A stretch of DNA of 64,000 bases from Saccharopolyspora dendranthemae (lineage in GTDB: Bacteria > Actinomycetota > Actinomycetes > Mycobacteriales > Pseudonocardiaceae). Positions within the stretch are counted from its first letter, which is position 1. Every line of letters starts with the position of its first letter. Below, piece after piece: positions 35,443 to 43,990 of this stretch. The stretch covers positions 1,178,001-1,242,000 of the forward strand of contig NZ_VIWX01000001.1 of NCBI RefSeq assembly GCF_007829955.1, read 5' to 3'. The position numbers were made by a program, and so were the translations under genes. The notes beneath the pieces were generated by a model, which saw nothing but the letters and a program-made list of their open reading frames with translations, had not been told where the DNA came from and did no database searches.

Positions 35443-36294
35443 TCAGCCCACACCGCGAGCTTGGGCGCGGAAGGTCAGCGGGGTTCGGCCGTCGTGCTTG
35501 CGGAAGAACTTGCTGAAGTCTCCCGGGGTGGTGAAGCCGAGGTGACGGGCGATGTCCGCTGACGCGCGGTCGGTGTGGACCAGCAGGCGCTTGGCCTCCA
35601 GGACGATGCGGGCGTCCAGGTAGGACTTCGCCGAGCGGCCCGTCGCGGACAGCGTTGCGCGGGTGAGGGTTCGAGCGCTATAGCCGAGCTCGGCGGCGTA
35701 GTCGGCGACGCGGTGGGTGCGGGTGAAGTCGCGCTCCACCGCGTGCTGGAACCGCTCGAACGGGCTGTCGGCCGGACCGGAGGGCGGCGGTGCCGCACCC
35801 GCGTGGGCCAATCGCAGGAGCAGCACCGCCAGCAGCATCCGCAGCGACCTGTTGTGCGCCTCCAGGCTCATCGAGCCGAGGTCCGCGTAGTCGGCGAGCA
35901 GGTGCCGCAGCGCGAGATCGATCGCGTCGCGGGCCGAACCTCCTGGCAGCACAGGGGTTTCCGGCGGCGGTGGGTCGACTGTGATGAAACCGGGGCGCCA
36001 GATGACGATCGTGCCGTGCGAACGCGTCAGCGCACCGTACTGGTGCACCTGGCCGGGGCGCACCCACAGCCAGCCGCCGGGCGGGACTACGTGCTCGGTG
36101 AAGTCGACGGTGTGCGCCAGCGGCTCCGCGTCGGGGTCGACGTGGATCAGGTGGTGGAAGTCCGGCCGCTGCGGACCGGCGAGGGCGATCCCGCGGCGCT
36201 CGGCGCGCGAGCGCAGCTCGGTGAAGTCGATGACGTCCATGCCGATCGGCGCGTTCAGTCCCGGCCGGTAGCCGACGTCGGTGATCTCAGCCAT
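35443..36294 (-). CDS. AraC-family transcriptional regulator
   Basis: 283 residues: an N-terminal cupin-like sensor (HHLIHVDPDAEPLAHTVDF; GGWLWVRPGQVHQYG) and a C-terminal double HTH (VADYAAELGYSARTLTRATLSATGRSAKSYL; SADIARHLGFTTPGDFSKFFRKHDGRTPLTFR). It is divergent from the vdcBCD operon across 109 bases, so it is the likely activator in response to a hydroxyaromatic acid; this is inferred from position. The ATG at 36294 begins soon after a GACAGGACG stretch, and TATTCT about 40 bases upstream could be its -10. Confidence 0.9.
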   Translation of the reverse strand: MAEITDVGYRPGLNAPIGMDVIDFTELRSRAERRGIALAGPQRPDFHHLIHVDPDAEPLAHTVDFTEHVVPPGGWLWVRPGQVHQYGALTRSHGTIVIWRPGFITVDPPPPETPVLPGGSARDAIDLALRHLLADYADLGSMSLEAHNRSLRMLLAVLLLRLAHAGAAPPPSGPADSPFERFQHAVERDFTRTHRVADYAAELGYSARTLTRATLSATGRSAKSYLDARIVLEAKRLLVHTDRASADIARHLGFTTPGDFSKFFRKHDGRTPLTFRAQARGVG

Positions 36295-36403
36295 CCGCGT
36301 CCTGTCCGATTCTCCCCATCCCCTGTCGCGAGAATACCTGCTCCTCTTCGTGATCGGCGCTTAGCGTGGAGACATCAGCACGAGATGACCGAAAAGGAGA
36401 AGC

Positions 36404-36988
36404 GTGCGACTCGTCGTGGGGATGACCGGAGCGACCGGGGCGCCGCTCGGTGTGCGACTGCTGGAGCAGCTGGGTGAACTGCCCGAGGTGGAGACCCAGC
36501 TGGTGCTCAGCCGGTGGGCACGGGCAACGGTGGAGCTGGAGACCGGTCTGAGCGTCAGGGAGATCGGCGCGCTCGCCGACGTCGTCCACAACCCGGACGA
36601 CCTGGGCGCGAGCATCTCGTCGGGTTCCTACCGCACCGACGGCATGGTGATCGTGCCGTGCTCGATGAAGACCCTCGCCGGCATCCGCTCCGGTTACGCC
36701 GACGGCCTGGTCGCGCGCGCGGCGGACGTGACCATCAAGGAACGCCGCCCCCTGGTGATCGTCCCGCGCGAGACCCCGCTGAGCGAGATCCACCTGGAGA
36801 ACATGCTCGCGCTCTCGCGGATGGGCGCGCGGATCGTGCCCCCGATGCCCGCCTTCTACAACAGCCCGGCCTCGCTCGACGACGTCGTCGAGCACATCAC
36901 CGCGCGCGTGCTCGACCAGCTCGACCTGCCCGCCCCTGCGGCGCAGCGCTGGGAAGGGCTGCGCGCGACCAAGCTCAAGGTTTCGTGA
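36404..36988 (+). CDS. vdcB: Flavin prenyltransferase, UbiX/VdcB type
   Basis: 194 residues. It makes prenylated FMN from FMN and dimethylallyl phosphate, the cofactor of the UbiD-type decarboxylase encoded next. RLVVGMTGATGAPLGVRLL, IVPCSMKTLAGIRSGYADGLVARAADVTIKE and LVIVPRETPLSEIHLENML are invariant UbiX motifs. The GTG at 36404 follows AAAAGGAGA. It is the first gene of the vdcBCD operon, 20 bases before vdcC. An AraC gene is divergent. Confidence 0.95.
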   Translation: MRLVVGMTGATGAPLGVRLLEQLGELPEVETQLVLSRWARATVELETGLSVREIGALADVVHNPDDLGASISSGSYRTDGMVIVPCSMKTLAGIRSGYADGLVARAADVTIKERRPLVIVPRETPLSEIHLENMLALSRMGARIVPPMPAFYNSPASLDDVVEHITARVLDQLDLPAPAAQRWEGLRATKLKVS

Positions 36989-37008
36989 GCAACAGCGAGG
37001 AGAATCCG

Positions 37009-38433
37009 ATGGCCTACGACGACCTCCGGTCGTTCCTGGACGCCCTCGACCAGGAGGGGCAGCTGCTGCGGATCAGCGAGGAGGTGGCCCCGGAACCGGA
37101 CCTGGCCGCCGCCGCGAACGCCGCGGGCCGCATCGGCGAGGGAGCCCCGGCTCTGTGGTTCGACAACGTCTCGGGGTTCACCGATGCGCGGATCGCGCTG
37201 AACGTGCACGGTTCCTGGCGCAACCACGCGATGGCGCTGGGGCTGCCGAAGGAGACCTCCACCCGCGATCAGGTGGAGGAGTTCGCCCGCCGCTGGGACG
37301 ACTTCCCCGTCACCCCGGTCGGCCGGGAGGACGCGCCGTGGCGCGAGAACAGCGTCTCGGGCGACGAGGTGAACCTCTTCGACGTGCTCCCGCTGTTCCG
37401 CCTCAACGACGGTGACGGCGGGTTCTACCTGGACAAGGCGGCCGTGGTCTCCCGCGACCCGGACGCGCCGGAGGACTTCGACAAGCAGAACCTCGGGATC
37501 TACCGGATCGAGGTGCTCGGCGCCGACCGCCTCGCGCTGCAGCCGGTGCCGATGCACGACATCGCCCAGCACCTGCGCAAGGCGGAGGAACGCGGCGAGG
37601 ACCTGCCGGTCGCGATCACCCTCGGCAACGACCCCGTGGTGCCGATCGTGGCGGGCATGCCGATGGCCTACGACCAGTCCGAGTACGAGATGGCCGGAGC
37701 GCTGCGCGGCGAGCCGATGCCGATCACGACCGCGCCGCTGACCGGCTTCGACGTGCCGTGGGGCTCCGAGGTCGTGATCGAGGGGTACCTCGAGTCGCGG
37801 GTGCGGCAGATCGAGGGGCCGTTCGGCGAGTTCACCGGGCACTACTCGGGCGGCAGGCGGATGCCGGTGGTGCGCGTCGAGCGGATCTCCTACCGCACCA
37901 ACCCGATCTTCGAGTCGCTGTACCTGGGCATGCCCTGGACCGAATGCGACTACCTGGTCGGCCCGAACACCTGCGTTCCGCTGCTCAAGCAGCTGCGCGC
38001 GGAGTTCCCCGAGGTCAAGGCCGTCAATGCGATGTACACGCACGGCCTGCTCGTGATCATCTCGACGGCCAAGCGCTACGGCGGTTTCGCCAAGGCGGTG
38101 GGCATGCGCGCGATGACCACGCCGCACGGACTCGGTTACGTCAGCCAGGTGATCCTGGTCGACGAGGACGTGGACCCGTTCGACCTCCCGCAGGTCCTGT
38201 GGGCGCAGTCGGCGAAGGTCAACCCGTCCGAGGACGTGGTGGTCATCCCGAACCTCTCGGTCGTGGGGCTGGCTCCGGCCTCGCAGCCCGCGGGCATCAC
38301 CAGCAAGATGATCATCGACGCGACCACTCCGGTGAAGCCCGACGTGCGCGGCAACTTCGGCACCCCGACCAAGGACCTGCCCGAGACCGCGGAGTGGGCC
38401 GACCACTTGCGCTCCATGCTCGCCCGCCGCTGA
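37009..38433 (+). CDS. vdcC: UbiD-family non-oxidative hydroxyarylate decarboxylase, subunit C
   Basis: 474-residue prenyl-FMN-dependent decarboxylase, cytoplasmic, acting on vanillate or 4-hydroxybenzoate in characterised VdcC/YclC relatives (vanillate to guaiacol). The sequence runs through the UbiD fold: DLRSFLDALDQEGQLLRI, GVYR-type LGIYRIEVL, GPFGEFTGHYSGGRRMPVVRV with the catalytic Arg and Glu region, and VLWAQSAKVNPSEDVVVIPNL. The ATG at 37009 has GAGGAGAA upstream. It is flanked by the flavin prenyltransferase and the small VdcD subunit, the diagnostic trio. The exact aromatic substrate is not determined by sequence. Confidence 0.94.
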   Translation: MAYDDLRSFLDALDQEGQLLRISEEVAPEPDLAAAANAAGRIGEGAPALWFDNVSGFTDARIALNVHGSWRNHAMALGLPKETSTRDQVEEFARRWDDFPVTPVGREDAPWRENSVSGDEVNLFDVLPLFRLNDGDGGFYLDKAAVVSRDPDAPEDFDKQNLGIYRIEVLGADRLALQPVPMHDIAQHLRKAEERGEDLPVAITLGNDPVVPIVAGMPMAYDQSEYEMAGALRGEPMPITTAPLTGFDVPWGSEVVIEGYLESRVRQIEGPFGEFTGHYSGGRRMPVVRVERISYRTNPIFESLYLGMPWTECDYLVGPNTCVPLLKQLRAEFPEVKAVNAMYTHGLLVIISTAKRYGGFAKAVGMRAMTTPHGLGYVSQVILVDEDVDPFDLPQVLWAQSAKVNPSEDVVVIPNLSVVGLAPASQPAGITSKMIIDATTPVKPDVRGNFGTPTKDLPETAEWADHLRSMLARR

Positions 38434-38460
38434 AACACCCTGCGCAGGAAGGACCTTGCG

Positions 38461-38697
38461 ATGCAGACGATCTGCCCCCGCTGCGCCGATCCGGAGATCA
38501 GGACCGTGGCGAGCTCACCGGTGCCCGGAGTCTGGGAGGTGCGGCAGTGCCCGCGCTGCCTGTACATGTGGCGCACCACCGAACCGGCCCGCCGCGCCAC
38601 GCGCGAGCACTACCCCGAGCAGTTCCGCCTGACTCCGGAAGCCATCGCCACCGCCTCGGAGGTGCCGGCCATCCCGCCGCTGAGAGCCGAGAGCTAG
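38461..38697 (+). CDS. vdcD: Hydroxyarylate decarboxylase small subunit D
   Basis: 78-residue VdcD/YclD protein. Two cysteine pairs, ICPRCADPE and QCPRCLYMWRTTEP, form a zinc-ribbon-like unit, and the C-terminal REHYPEQFRLTPEAI is typical. It is required together with subunits B and C for activity in Streptomyces and Bacillus systems. AGGAAGGA precedes the ATG at 38461. Its stop overlaps the stop of the convergent gene at 38694 by four bases. Confidence 0.93.
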   Translation: MQTICPRCADPEIRTVASSPVPGVWEVRQCPRCLYMWRTTEPARRATREHYPEQFRLTPEAIATASEVPAIPPLRAES

Positions 38698-39320
38698 AGC
38701 CTGGCGGCGAGGACGGCCTTGCCCTCTCCGGAGAGCTCGGTGAAGGCGACCGCCCTCCCGGCGAGGGTCATCAGCAGCGCTTCGCCCGGTCCCCGGACTT
38801 CAGGGCCGTCGCCGCGCGTCCAGTCGAGGTCCGCGGCCACCAGCCGGAGGCCGGCACCCCGCTTCTTGGCCCCGACGGGTGGAGCTCTGAACGCCAGGTC
38901 CAGAACGGTGCGCAACCGATGCGGCGGGATCTCGCGCGGGTGGCCGAGCGGCCGGCGGATGTCCTGGTGGTGGATCAGCGCGTCCACCAGCGGGATCATG
39001 CCGCCCAGGGCCGTGATCGGGCCGGTGGGCCGGAGGTGGGCGCGCAGCCGGTCGAGCAGTTCGCCGGTGCTGCGGGCGCGGGTCTCGGCGACGCCGAGAG
39101 CGTTGACGGTGTTCGGCGCGAAACCCGCCCGGGCGGCGCGCTTGAGCACGTCGGGCCAGCTGAGGTCGTCGTAGCTGATCGCGTGCGCGACCACGTCGCG
39201 CACGCGCCAGCCCGCGCACAGGCTCGGCGCTTCCCACTGGTCGAGGGTGAGCGTGCCGAGGTACTCCGCGAGATCGGTGCGTTCGGCGACGGCCATCTCC
39301 ATCGTGTCGGCTCGACGCAT
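38694..39320 (-). CDS. Maleylpyruvate isomerase/mycothiol-transferase-fold (DinB-like) protein
   Basis: 208 residues of the actinobacterial TIGR03083 family: TDLAEYLGTLTLDQWEAPSLCAGWRVRDVVAHAISYDD carries the first metal-ligand His, and LVDALIHHQDIRRPLG the later histidines, forming the DinB four-helix metal site. Relatives are mycothiol-dependent enzymes, but most members are uncharacterised. The ATG at 39320 has GGAGG six bases upstream. It may be downstream in a unit with the secreted peptidase 81 bases away. It is unrelated in sequence to the vdc genes it converges with. Confidence 0.87.
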   Translation of the reverse strand: MRRADTMEMAVAERTDLAEYLGTLTLDQWEAPSLCAGWRVRDVVAHAISYDDLSWPDVLKRAARAGFAPNTVNALGVAETRARSTGELLDRLRAHLRPTGPITALGGMIPLVDALIHHQDIRRPLGHPREIPPHRLRTVLDLAFRAPPVGAKKRGAGLRLVAADLDWTRGDGPEVRGPGEALLMTLAGRAVAFTELSGEGKAVLAARL

Positions 39321-39401
39321 GGACCACCTCCAGCTCCCGGTGCGCTACGCCGCGGCCGAGCCTGTCACGGCCGAGGCCAGCGTGGGTCCGGTTCGGAGGG
39401 T

Positions 39402-40799
39402 TCACGGTAGACCCGGCCCCTGACAGCGGAGGTCGTCGGCCGGAAGCGCGCCGGTGAGCAGGTAGTGCGCGGCCGCGTCGTCGACGCAGGGGTTGCGCTG
39501 ACTGGCGAAGACGCCGTGCGAGTAGGAGTCGTGGAGGGTCACCATGCGCGCGCCGGGAAGCCTGGCCTGCATCCGCCGGGCGCCGTCGAGCGGCGTTGTC
39601 GGGTCGTGGTCGGCCTGGGTGAGCAGCACCGGCGGCATGTCCGGGTGCCCGAACCGGGCGGGCTCGACGGGTTCCGGCCAGTAGGCGCAGGTGGCGGCTT
39701 CGAACCCGGTGACGATCGGTTCGGGGTCGGCCGCGCGCAGCGCCCGGAGGGAGCCGATGACCTCGTCCTCGGTGGGACGCCTGCTGTCGGCGCACTTGAC
39801 GGTGCGCAGCGCCGCCTCGTAGTTGCGGGATTCCGGGTCGTCCTCGGGCAGCGCGGGGCTCAGCGGCGCGCCCTGGTGCACGTGGGCGCTGAGGTCGCGG
39901 GCGAAGGGCTCCCAGCGCTCGGTGCGCGAGAGGGTCTTGTAGACGAGGTTGTCGAACTCCGCGGGGCCGAAGCTCCCGGTCAGCCTGGCCCGAGTCGTCG
40001 AATACGTCTCGCGGACCTGCTGCTTCGTCTCGCCGAGGCCGAATTCCGGTTGTGCGGCGATCCATTCGAAGAGGGTGTCGCGCTGGTCGAGCATCGCGAA
40101 GGCCTGCCGCGCGTCGAAGTCGTGCCAGCGGTCCGGGCTCACCACGCTGTCGAGGACCATGCGTCCGACGCGGTCGGGGAACTGCGCGGCGTAGGCGGCA
40201 CCGAGGTAGCTGCCGTAGGAGACGCCGAGGAAGTTCAGCTTCTCGGAGCCGAGCGCGGCCCGGACGCGGTCCACGTCGCGCGCGGTGCTGGTGGTGCTCA
40301 TCCACGCCGCGTCGGGGTTGTTCCGCAGGCAGTCGTCGGCCATCGCGCGTAATCGGTGCAGGTGCTGGGTTTCGGCCCGCTCACCGACGGGAACGGGTTC
40401 GGGCGCGGGGTGTTGGAACAGCCCGCCCAGCTCACCGCAGTCCAGCGGCGCGCTCCGCCCCACGCCGCGCGGGTCGAAGCCGATGATGTCGTAGCTCCGG
40501 CGCACCTGCTCCGGCAGCTTCTCCCCCTTGCTGACCGCGTATTCCAGCCCTGAACCGCCAGGTCCGCCGGGGTTCACCAGCAGCGCACCGCGGTATTCGC
40601 CCGGTGTTCCGGTCGCGGGCACTCGCGAGATCGCGATCGAGATCGACCGGTTCCCCTCGCCGAGCGGCACCGGCAGGTTCGCGCACTCGGCGCCCTCGAA
40701 GGGGCAGGGGCCGAACTCCAGCGGTTCGGCCGCGGCCGGCGCGGCGGTGAGCGTGGGGGCGAGCAGCGCCAGTGCGACGACTGGGCGAAGCGCTCTCAT
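39402..40799 (-). CDS. Secreted alpha/beta-hydrolase, tripeptidyl-aminopeptidase type (S33)
   Basis: 465 residues. A Sec signal peptide (RALRPVVALALLAPTLTAAPAAA) precedes a hydrolase domain with oxyanion segment LLVNPGGPGGSGL, nucleophile Ser in GVSYGSYLG, acid Asp in QADHDPTTPL and His in DSYSHGVF, then a C-terminal TAP-type cap. Homologues remove N-terminal tripeptides outside the cell. The start is ATG 40799. The zinc-regulator box at 40841-40855 lies 41 bases upstream, in the shared divergent promoter, so it may be co-repressed by Zur with the metallophore genes. Confidence 0.9.
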   Translation of the reverse strand: MRALRPVVALALLAPTLTAAPAAAEPLEFGPCPFEGAECANLPVPLGEGNRSISIAISRVPATGTPGEYRGALLVNPGGPGGSGLEYAVSKGEKLPEQVRRSYDIIGFDPRGVGRSAPLDCGELGGLFQHPAPEPVPVGERAETQHLHRLRAMADDCLRNNPDAAWMSTTSTARDVDRVRAALGSEKLNFLGVSYGSYLGAAYAAQFPDRVGRMVLDSVVSPDRWHDFDARQAFAMLDQRDTLFEWIAAQPEFGLGETKQQVRETYSTTRARLTGSFGPAEFDNLVYKTLSRTERWEPFARDLSAHVHQGAPLSPALPEDDPESRNYEAALRTVKCADSRRPTEDEVIGSLRALRAADPEPIVTGFEAATCAYWPEPVEPARFGHPDMPPVLLTQADHDPTTPLDGARRMQARLPGARMVTLHDSYSHGVFASQRNPCVDDAAAHYLLTGALPADDLRCQGPGLP

Positions 40800-40840
40800 C
40801 ACTTCGGGTTCACATCCCTCAAGCGAGTTGTCAGGTTTGT

Positions 40841-40855
40841 TGAAAACGATTATCA
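40841..40855. promoter_or_regulatory. Zur box in the divergent promoter of the metallophore operon
   Basis: TGAAAACGATTATCA matches the actinobacterial Zur pseudo-palindrome TGAAAATNATTTTCA at 12 of 14 defined positions. It stands in an AT-rich island, 38 bases before the ATP-grasp GTG start and 41 bases from the divergent peptidase ATG. When loaded with zinc, Zur binds such boxes and represses uptake genes. The second box at 51862-51876 supports the call. Confidence 0.8.
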
Positions 40856-40893
40856 TCGCCGATCGTCATGCGCAATCATCGTGAGGAGTCGGT

Positions 40894-42153
40894 GTGAGTC
40901 ACCTGTTGTTGGTGGAGAGCTGGGTCGGGGCGATGAGCACGCTGCTGCCCAGAGCGATCCACGAGGAGGGCCACCGGTTCAGCTTCGCCACCAGGGACCT
41001 GCAGCACTACCTGCGCTCAGCGCCCGGCCCCGGCCCGCACCCGCTGCTGGGCGCGGACAACGTGCTGACCTGCGAGACCAACGAGCCCGACGTGCTGCTG
41101 CCGCACCTGGAACGGCTGCAGTCGGTGCTCGGCTTCGACGGGGTGGCGACCTCGTGCGACTACTACCTGCCCGCCGCCGCGAAGATCGCGCAGCGGCTGG
41201 GACTTCCAGGTCCCGCACCGGAAGCGGTCGAGCGCGCCTGCGCCAAGGACCAGACCCGGCGCGCGCTGCGCGACGCAGGCGTGCCGGGCCCGGCGTTCGC
41301 GCTGTCCGAGTCGCTGCGCGGCCTGGAGGAGGCAGCGGTGGCGATGGGATTCCCGCTGGTGCTCAAACCGGTCGACCTGTGCGCGGGGATGTTCGTGCGG
41401 CGGGTCGACGACGTCGAGCAGCTGCGAGCGGCTTTCGCCGAGCTGCGAGGATTTCCGGTCAACGCTCGTGGCCAGCAGCGCAGTCCCGTGGTGTTGCTGG
41501 AGGAGTTGCTGACCGGTGCCGAGGTGAGCGTGGAGACGGTCACCTCCGGCGGGCGGACCACGGTCGTCGGCGTGACCGACAAGAGCGTCGCCGGCGCACC
41601 GTGGTTCGTCGAAACCGGCCACATGTTCCCGGCCGCGCTCGACGACGACACCCGCGACCGCGTCACCTCGACCGCCGTGGCCGCGATCGAAGCACTGGGC
41701 CTGGACCAGACCGTCTGCCACACCGAGATCAAGCTGACCGCCGACGGGCCGCGGATCGTCGAGGTCAACCCGCGTCCGGCGGGCAACCGGATCACCGAGC
41801 TGATCCGCCGCGTCACGGGAATCGACCTCGCCGGGGTGTGCGCGCAGCTCGCCCTCGGCGAGGAGCCGGACCTGACCCCGGTGGACACCGGCGCGGCCAG
41901 CGCCGCGATCTCGTTCCTGCTGCCCCCGCGCACCGGGTCGATCGCCGAGATCCGAGGCGCTGACGCCCTGCGCGATCCGGCGGTGGCCGAGTGGCAGCTC
42001 AAGCCCTCCGGACACCGCGCCGGGGCCGCTACCAGCAACAACAACTACCTGGGCCACGTGATGGTGACCAGCGACCGGCCGGGCTCGGCGCGCCCGCACG
42101 CCGAGCTGCTGATCTCCGGCCTGGACGTGCACTACGCGGAGGACGCCGCGTGA
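40894..42153 (+). CDS. ATP-grasp ligase of putative zincophore pathway
   Basis: 419-residue carboxylate-amine ligase. The ATP-grasp core runs from about residue 110 to 310: FPLVLKPVDLCAG binds ATP, VVLLEELLTGAEVSVETVTSGG forms the second lobe, and HTEIKLTADGPRIVEVNPRPAGNRI supplies the Mg ligands. A variable C-terminal domain follows. Relatives join amino acids to each other or to other carboxylates via an acyl-phosphate (BacD/DdaF-type). First gene of the operon behind the Zur box; GAGGAG precedes the GTG at 40894. It couples to the next gene by a GTGA overlap. The substrate is unknown; making an amide or dipeptide bond in the metal chelator is the inferred role. Confidence 0.88.
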   Translation: MSHLLLVESWVGAMSTLLPRAIHEEGHRFSFATRDLQHYLRSAPGPGPHPLLGADNVLTCETNEPDVLLPHLERLQSVLGFDGVATSCDYYLPAAAKIAQRLGLPGPAPEAVERACAKDQTRRALRDAGVPGPAFALSESLRGLEEAAVAMGFPLVLKPVDLCAGMFVRRVDDVEQLRAAFAELRGFPVNARGQQRSPVVLLEELLTGAEVSVETVTSGGRTTVVGVTDKSVAGAPWFVETGHMFPAALDDDTRDRVTSTAVAAIEALGLDQTVCHTEIKLTADGPRIVEVNPRPAGNRITELIRRVTGIDLAGVCAQLALGEEPDLTPVDTGAASAAISFLLPPRTGSIAEIRGADALRDPAVAEWQLKPSGHRAGAATSNNNYLGHVMVTSDRPGSARPHAELLISGLDVHYAEDAA

Positions 42154-42932
42154 CCGCGCTGGACGAGCTGATCGAGTCGGCGCTTCCCGAGGCGGATCCC
42201 GAGGTCAGCGTGGGTTTCCTGACCCAGCAAGGAGTTCGGCACGCCTCCCGGCAGCGCTCCTACCGCAACCACGTGCTCAGCCTGAGGGTCGGTGCCTCCG
42301 TCGGGTCCTGCGCGGTGGAACCCGGTGAGGTCGGCGAGGACGTGGTGCTCGACTGCGTGGGCGAACCCGTCCGGAAGCTCCTGCGCCACCCGCTGCCCGC
42401 GGTCCGGATCGCCGCGCTCGACGCGCACCTGCAGGAACTCCGGCCGCACCACGAGAACGCCGAGGCCGTGCACCTGCGACGCGGTGACTCGCTGCGCAAA
42501 TCCCTGCACCGCTCGCAGCACGTCGTCGACCTCCTCCCGCCCGGGGTGCGCCGGGTGCTGGTGATCGGCGTCGTGAACTCGCTGCTGCAGCGGTTGCGCG
42601 AGCGCGGGATCGACTACGTGGCGTGCGACCGCAAGGGCGGCAGCACCGAGTGGGACGAGCAGGTGATCACCGACGCCGAACCCGCGCTGGAGGGCTGCGA
42701 CGCGGTGCTGGCCTCCGGGATGGTGCTCGGCAGCAGCACCTTCCAGACCGTGCTCGACCACGCGCGCACGACCGCGACACCGCTGGTGTTCTTCGCCCAG
42801 ACGGGGAGCGGGATCCTGCCGCGGTTCCTCGGCGACGGCGTCACCGCGGTGTCCGCCGAGCCCTACCCGTTCTTCTGGCTCGACGGCGGCCCGAGCGTGC
42901 TCTACCGCTACTCGGAGGTGGCCGCGTCGTGA
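42150..42932 (+). CDS. DUF364-family protein (putative heavy-metal chelation domain)
   Basis: 260 residues. The C-terminal two thirds is a Rossmann-like DUF364 domain: VRRVLVIGVVNSLLQRLRERG, a potential acidic patch STEWDEQVITDAEPALEGCDAVLASGMVLGSST, and LVFFAQTGSGILPRFLGDGVTAV. The N-terminal part (QQGVRHASRQRSYRNHVLSLRVG) looks like the accompanying DUF4213-type domain. The family occurs near metal transport genes and is described as putative heavy-metal chelation; no enzyme activity is established to my knowledge. GTG 42150 overlaps the ATP-grasp stop, and its own stop overlaps the next GTG. In this operon it could be a metal chaperone or an unrecognised biosynthetic step. Confidence 0.78.
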   Translation: MTALDELIESALPEADPEVSVGFLTQQGVRHASRQRSYRNHVLSLRVGASVGSCAVEPGEVGEDVVLDCVGEPVRKLLRHPLPAVRIAALDAHLQELRPHHENAEAVHLRRGDSLRKSLHRSQHVVDLLPPGVRRVLVIGVVNSLLQRLRERGIDYVACDRKGGSTEWDEQVITDAEPALEGCDAVLASGMVLGSSTFQTVLDHARTTATPLVFFAQTGSGILPRFLGDGVTAVSAEPYPFFWLDGGPSVLYRYSEVAAS

Positions 42933-43990
42933 ACGTCTCCCCGAATCCGAATCTCCTCGACCTGGTGCGGGAAACGCCCCTCGCTCGCGTGTCGGCACCG
43001 CTGCCCCGGCCGCATCCGGGTTTCTGGGCCAAGCTGGAATGCCTGAGCGCGGGCGGGATGAAGGCCCGCGCCGCGCTGTCGATGCTGCGCGGTGCCCGAT
43101 GTCGCGGCGAGCTGCTGCCCGGCGCGCCCGTCGTGGAGTCCACCAGCGGAACCCTCGGCGTGGGGCTGGCTTTCGCAGGCAACGCGCTGGGACATCCGAT
43201 CGTGCTGGTCGTCGACAGCGAGCTCGAACCCGGCATGCGCGCGCTGCTGCGGGCCCACGGAGCGCGGCTCGATGTCGTCGACCGCCCGCATCCGGTGGGC
43301 GGCTGGCAGCAGGCGCGGCTGGAGCAGGTGCAGCGGATCTGCCGCGATCTGCCGGGCGCCTACTGGCCTGATCAGTACAACAACCCCGACAACCCGGCAG
43401 GCTACGACGAGATGGGCGCCGAGATCGCGCACCGGCTGGACCGGGTCGACGTGCTGGTGTGCAGCGTCGGCTCCGGCGGCCACAGCTCCGGCGCGATCCG
43501 CGCGGTGCGCACGAGGTGGCCGCGCGCACGGTTGATCGGCGTGGACACCGTCGGGTCGACGATCTTCGGCCAGCCGGCGCGCCCGCGCGTGATGCGCGGC
43601 CTCGGCAGCAGCATCCACCCGCGCAACGTCTCCTACGAGGACTTCGACGAGGTGCACTGGATCGGCCCCGCCGAGGCGGTGGCCGCCTGCCGCACGCTGG
43701 CCCGCGATTCCTTCGTCACCGGCGGCTGGAGCACCGGCGCGGTGTCGCTGGTCGCGGCGTGGGCGTCCCGGGTGGAACCCGGCGCCAACGTGGTGACGGT
43801 GTTCCCCGACGGCCCGCAGCGCTACCTGGGCACCGTCTTCGACGACGACTTCTGCCGCGCTCGGGGACTTCTCGACGGCCACACCGCCACTCGCCCGGTG
43901 GAGGTCGCCGACCCGGAGGTCGAGGCCACCGGGTGGACCCGGTGCCGAGTCGTCAGCGACCCGCTGCTGAAGCAGGAGGTGCTCGCGTGA
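42929..43990 (+). CDS. PLP-dependent cysteine-synthase-fold enzyme
   Basis: 353 residues, fold-type II PLP enzyme. The PLP lysine is in SAGGMKARAALSML (SxKxR pattern of cysteine synthases), the substrate loop is ESTSGTLGVGLA, and the phosphate-binding loop is SVGSGGHSSG. The N-terminus LLDLVRETPLARV matches the family. Relatives such as SbnA use O-phosphoserine, and fungal aspergillomarasmine synthase uses O-acetylserine, to form new C-N bonds in metal chelators. By context this enzyme probably makes a beta-substituted alanine (for example a diaminopropionate-type or aminopolycarboxylate unit) rather than cysteine. Coupled by GTGA overlaps on both sides. Confidence 0.88.
   Translation: MNVSPNPNLLDLVRETPLARVSAPLPRPHPGFWAKLECLSAGGMKARAALSMLRGARCRGELLPGAPVVESTSGTLGVGLAFAGNALGHPIVLVVDSELEPGMRALLRAHGARLDVVDRPHPVGGWQQARLEQVQRICRDLPGAYWPDQYNNPDNPAGYDEMGAEIAHRLDRVDVLVCSVGSGGHSSGAIRAVRTRWPRARLIGVDTVGSTIFGQPARPRVMRGLGSSIHPRNVSYEDFDEVHWIGPAEAVAACRTLARDSFVTGGWSTGAVSLVAAWASRVEPGANVVTVFPDGPQRYLGTVFDDDFCRARGLLDGHTATRPVEVADPEVEATGWTRCRVVSDPLLKQEVLA

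Noticed and set aside
42929..43990. Housekeeping cysteine synthase CysK/CysM
   Set aside because: Operon context and altered active-site loops (ESTSGTLG, SVGSGGHSSG) argue against a primary cysteine role.
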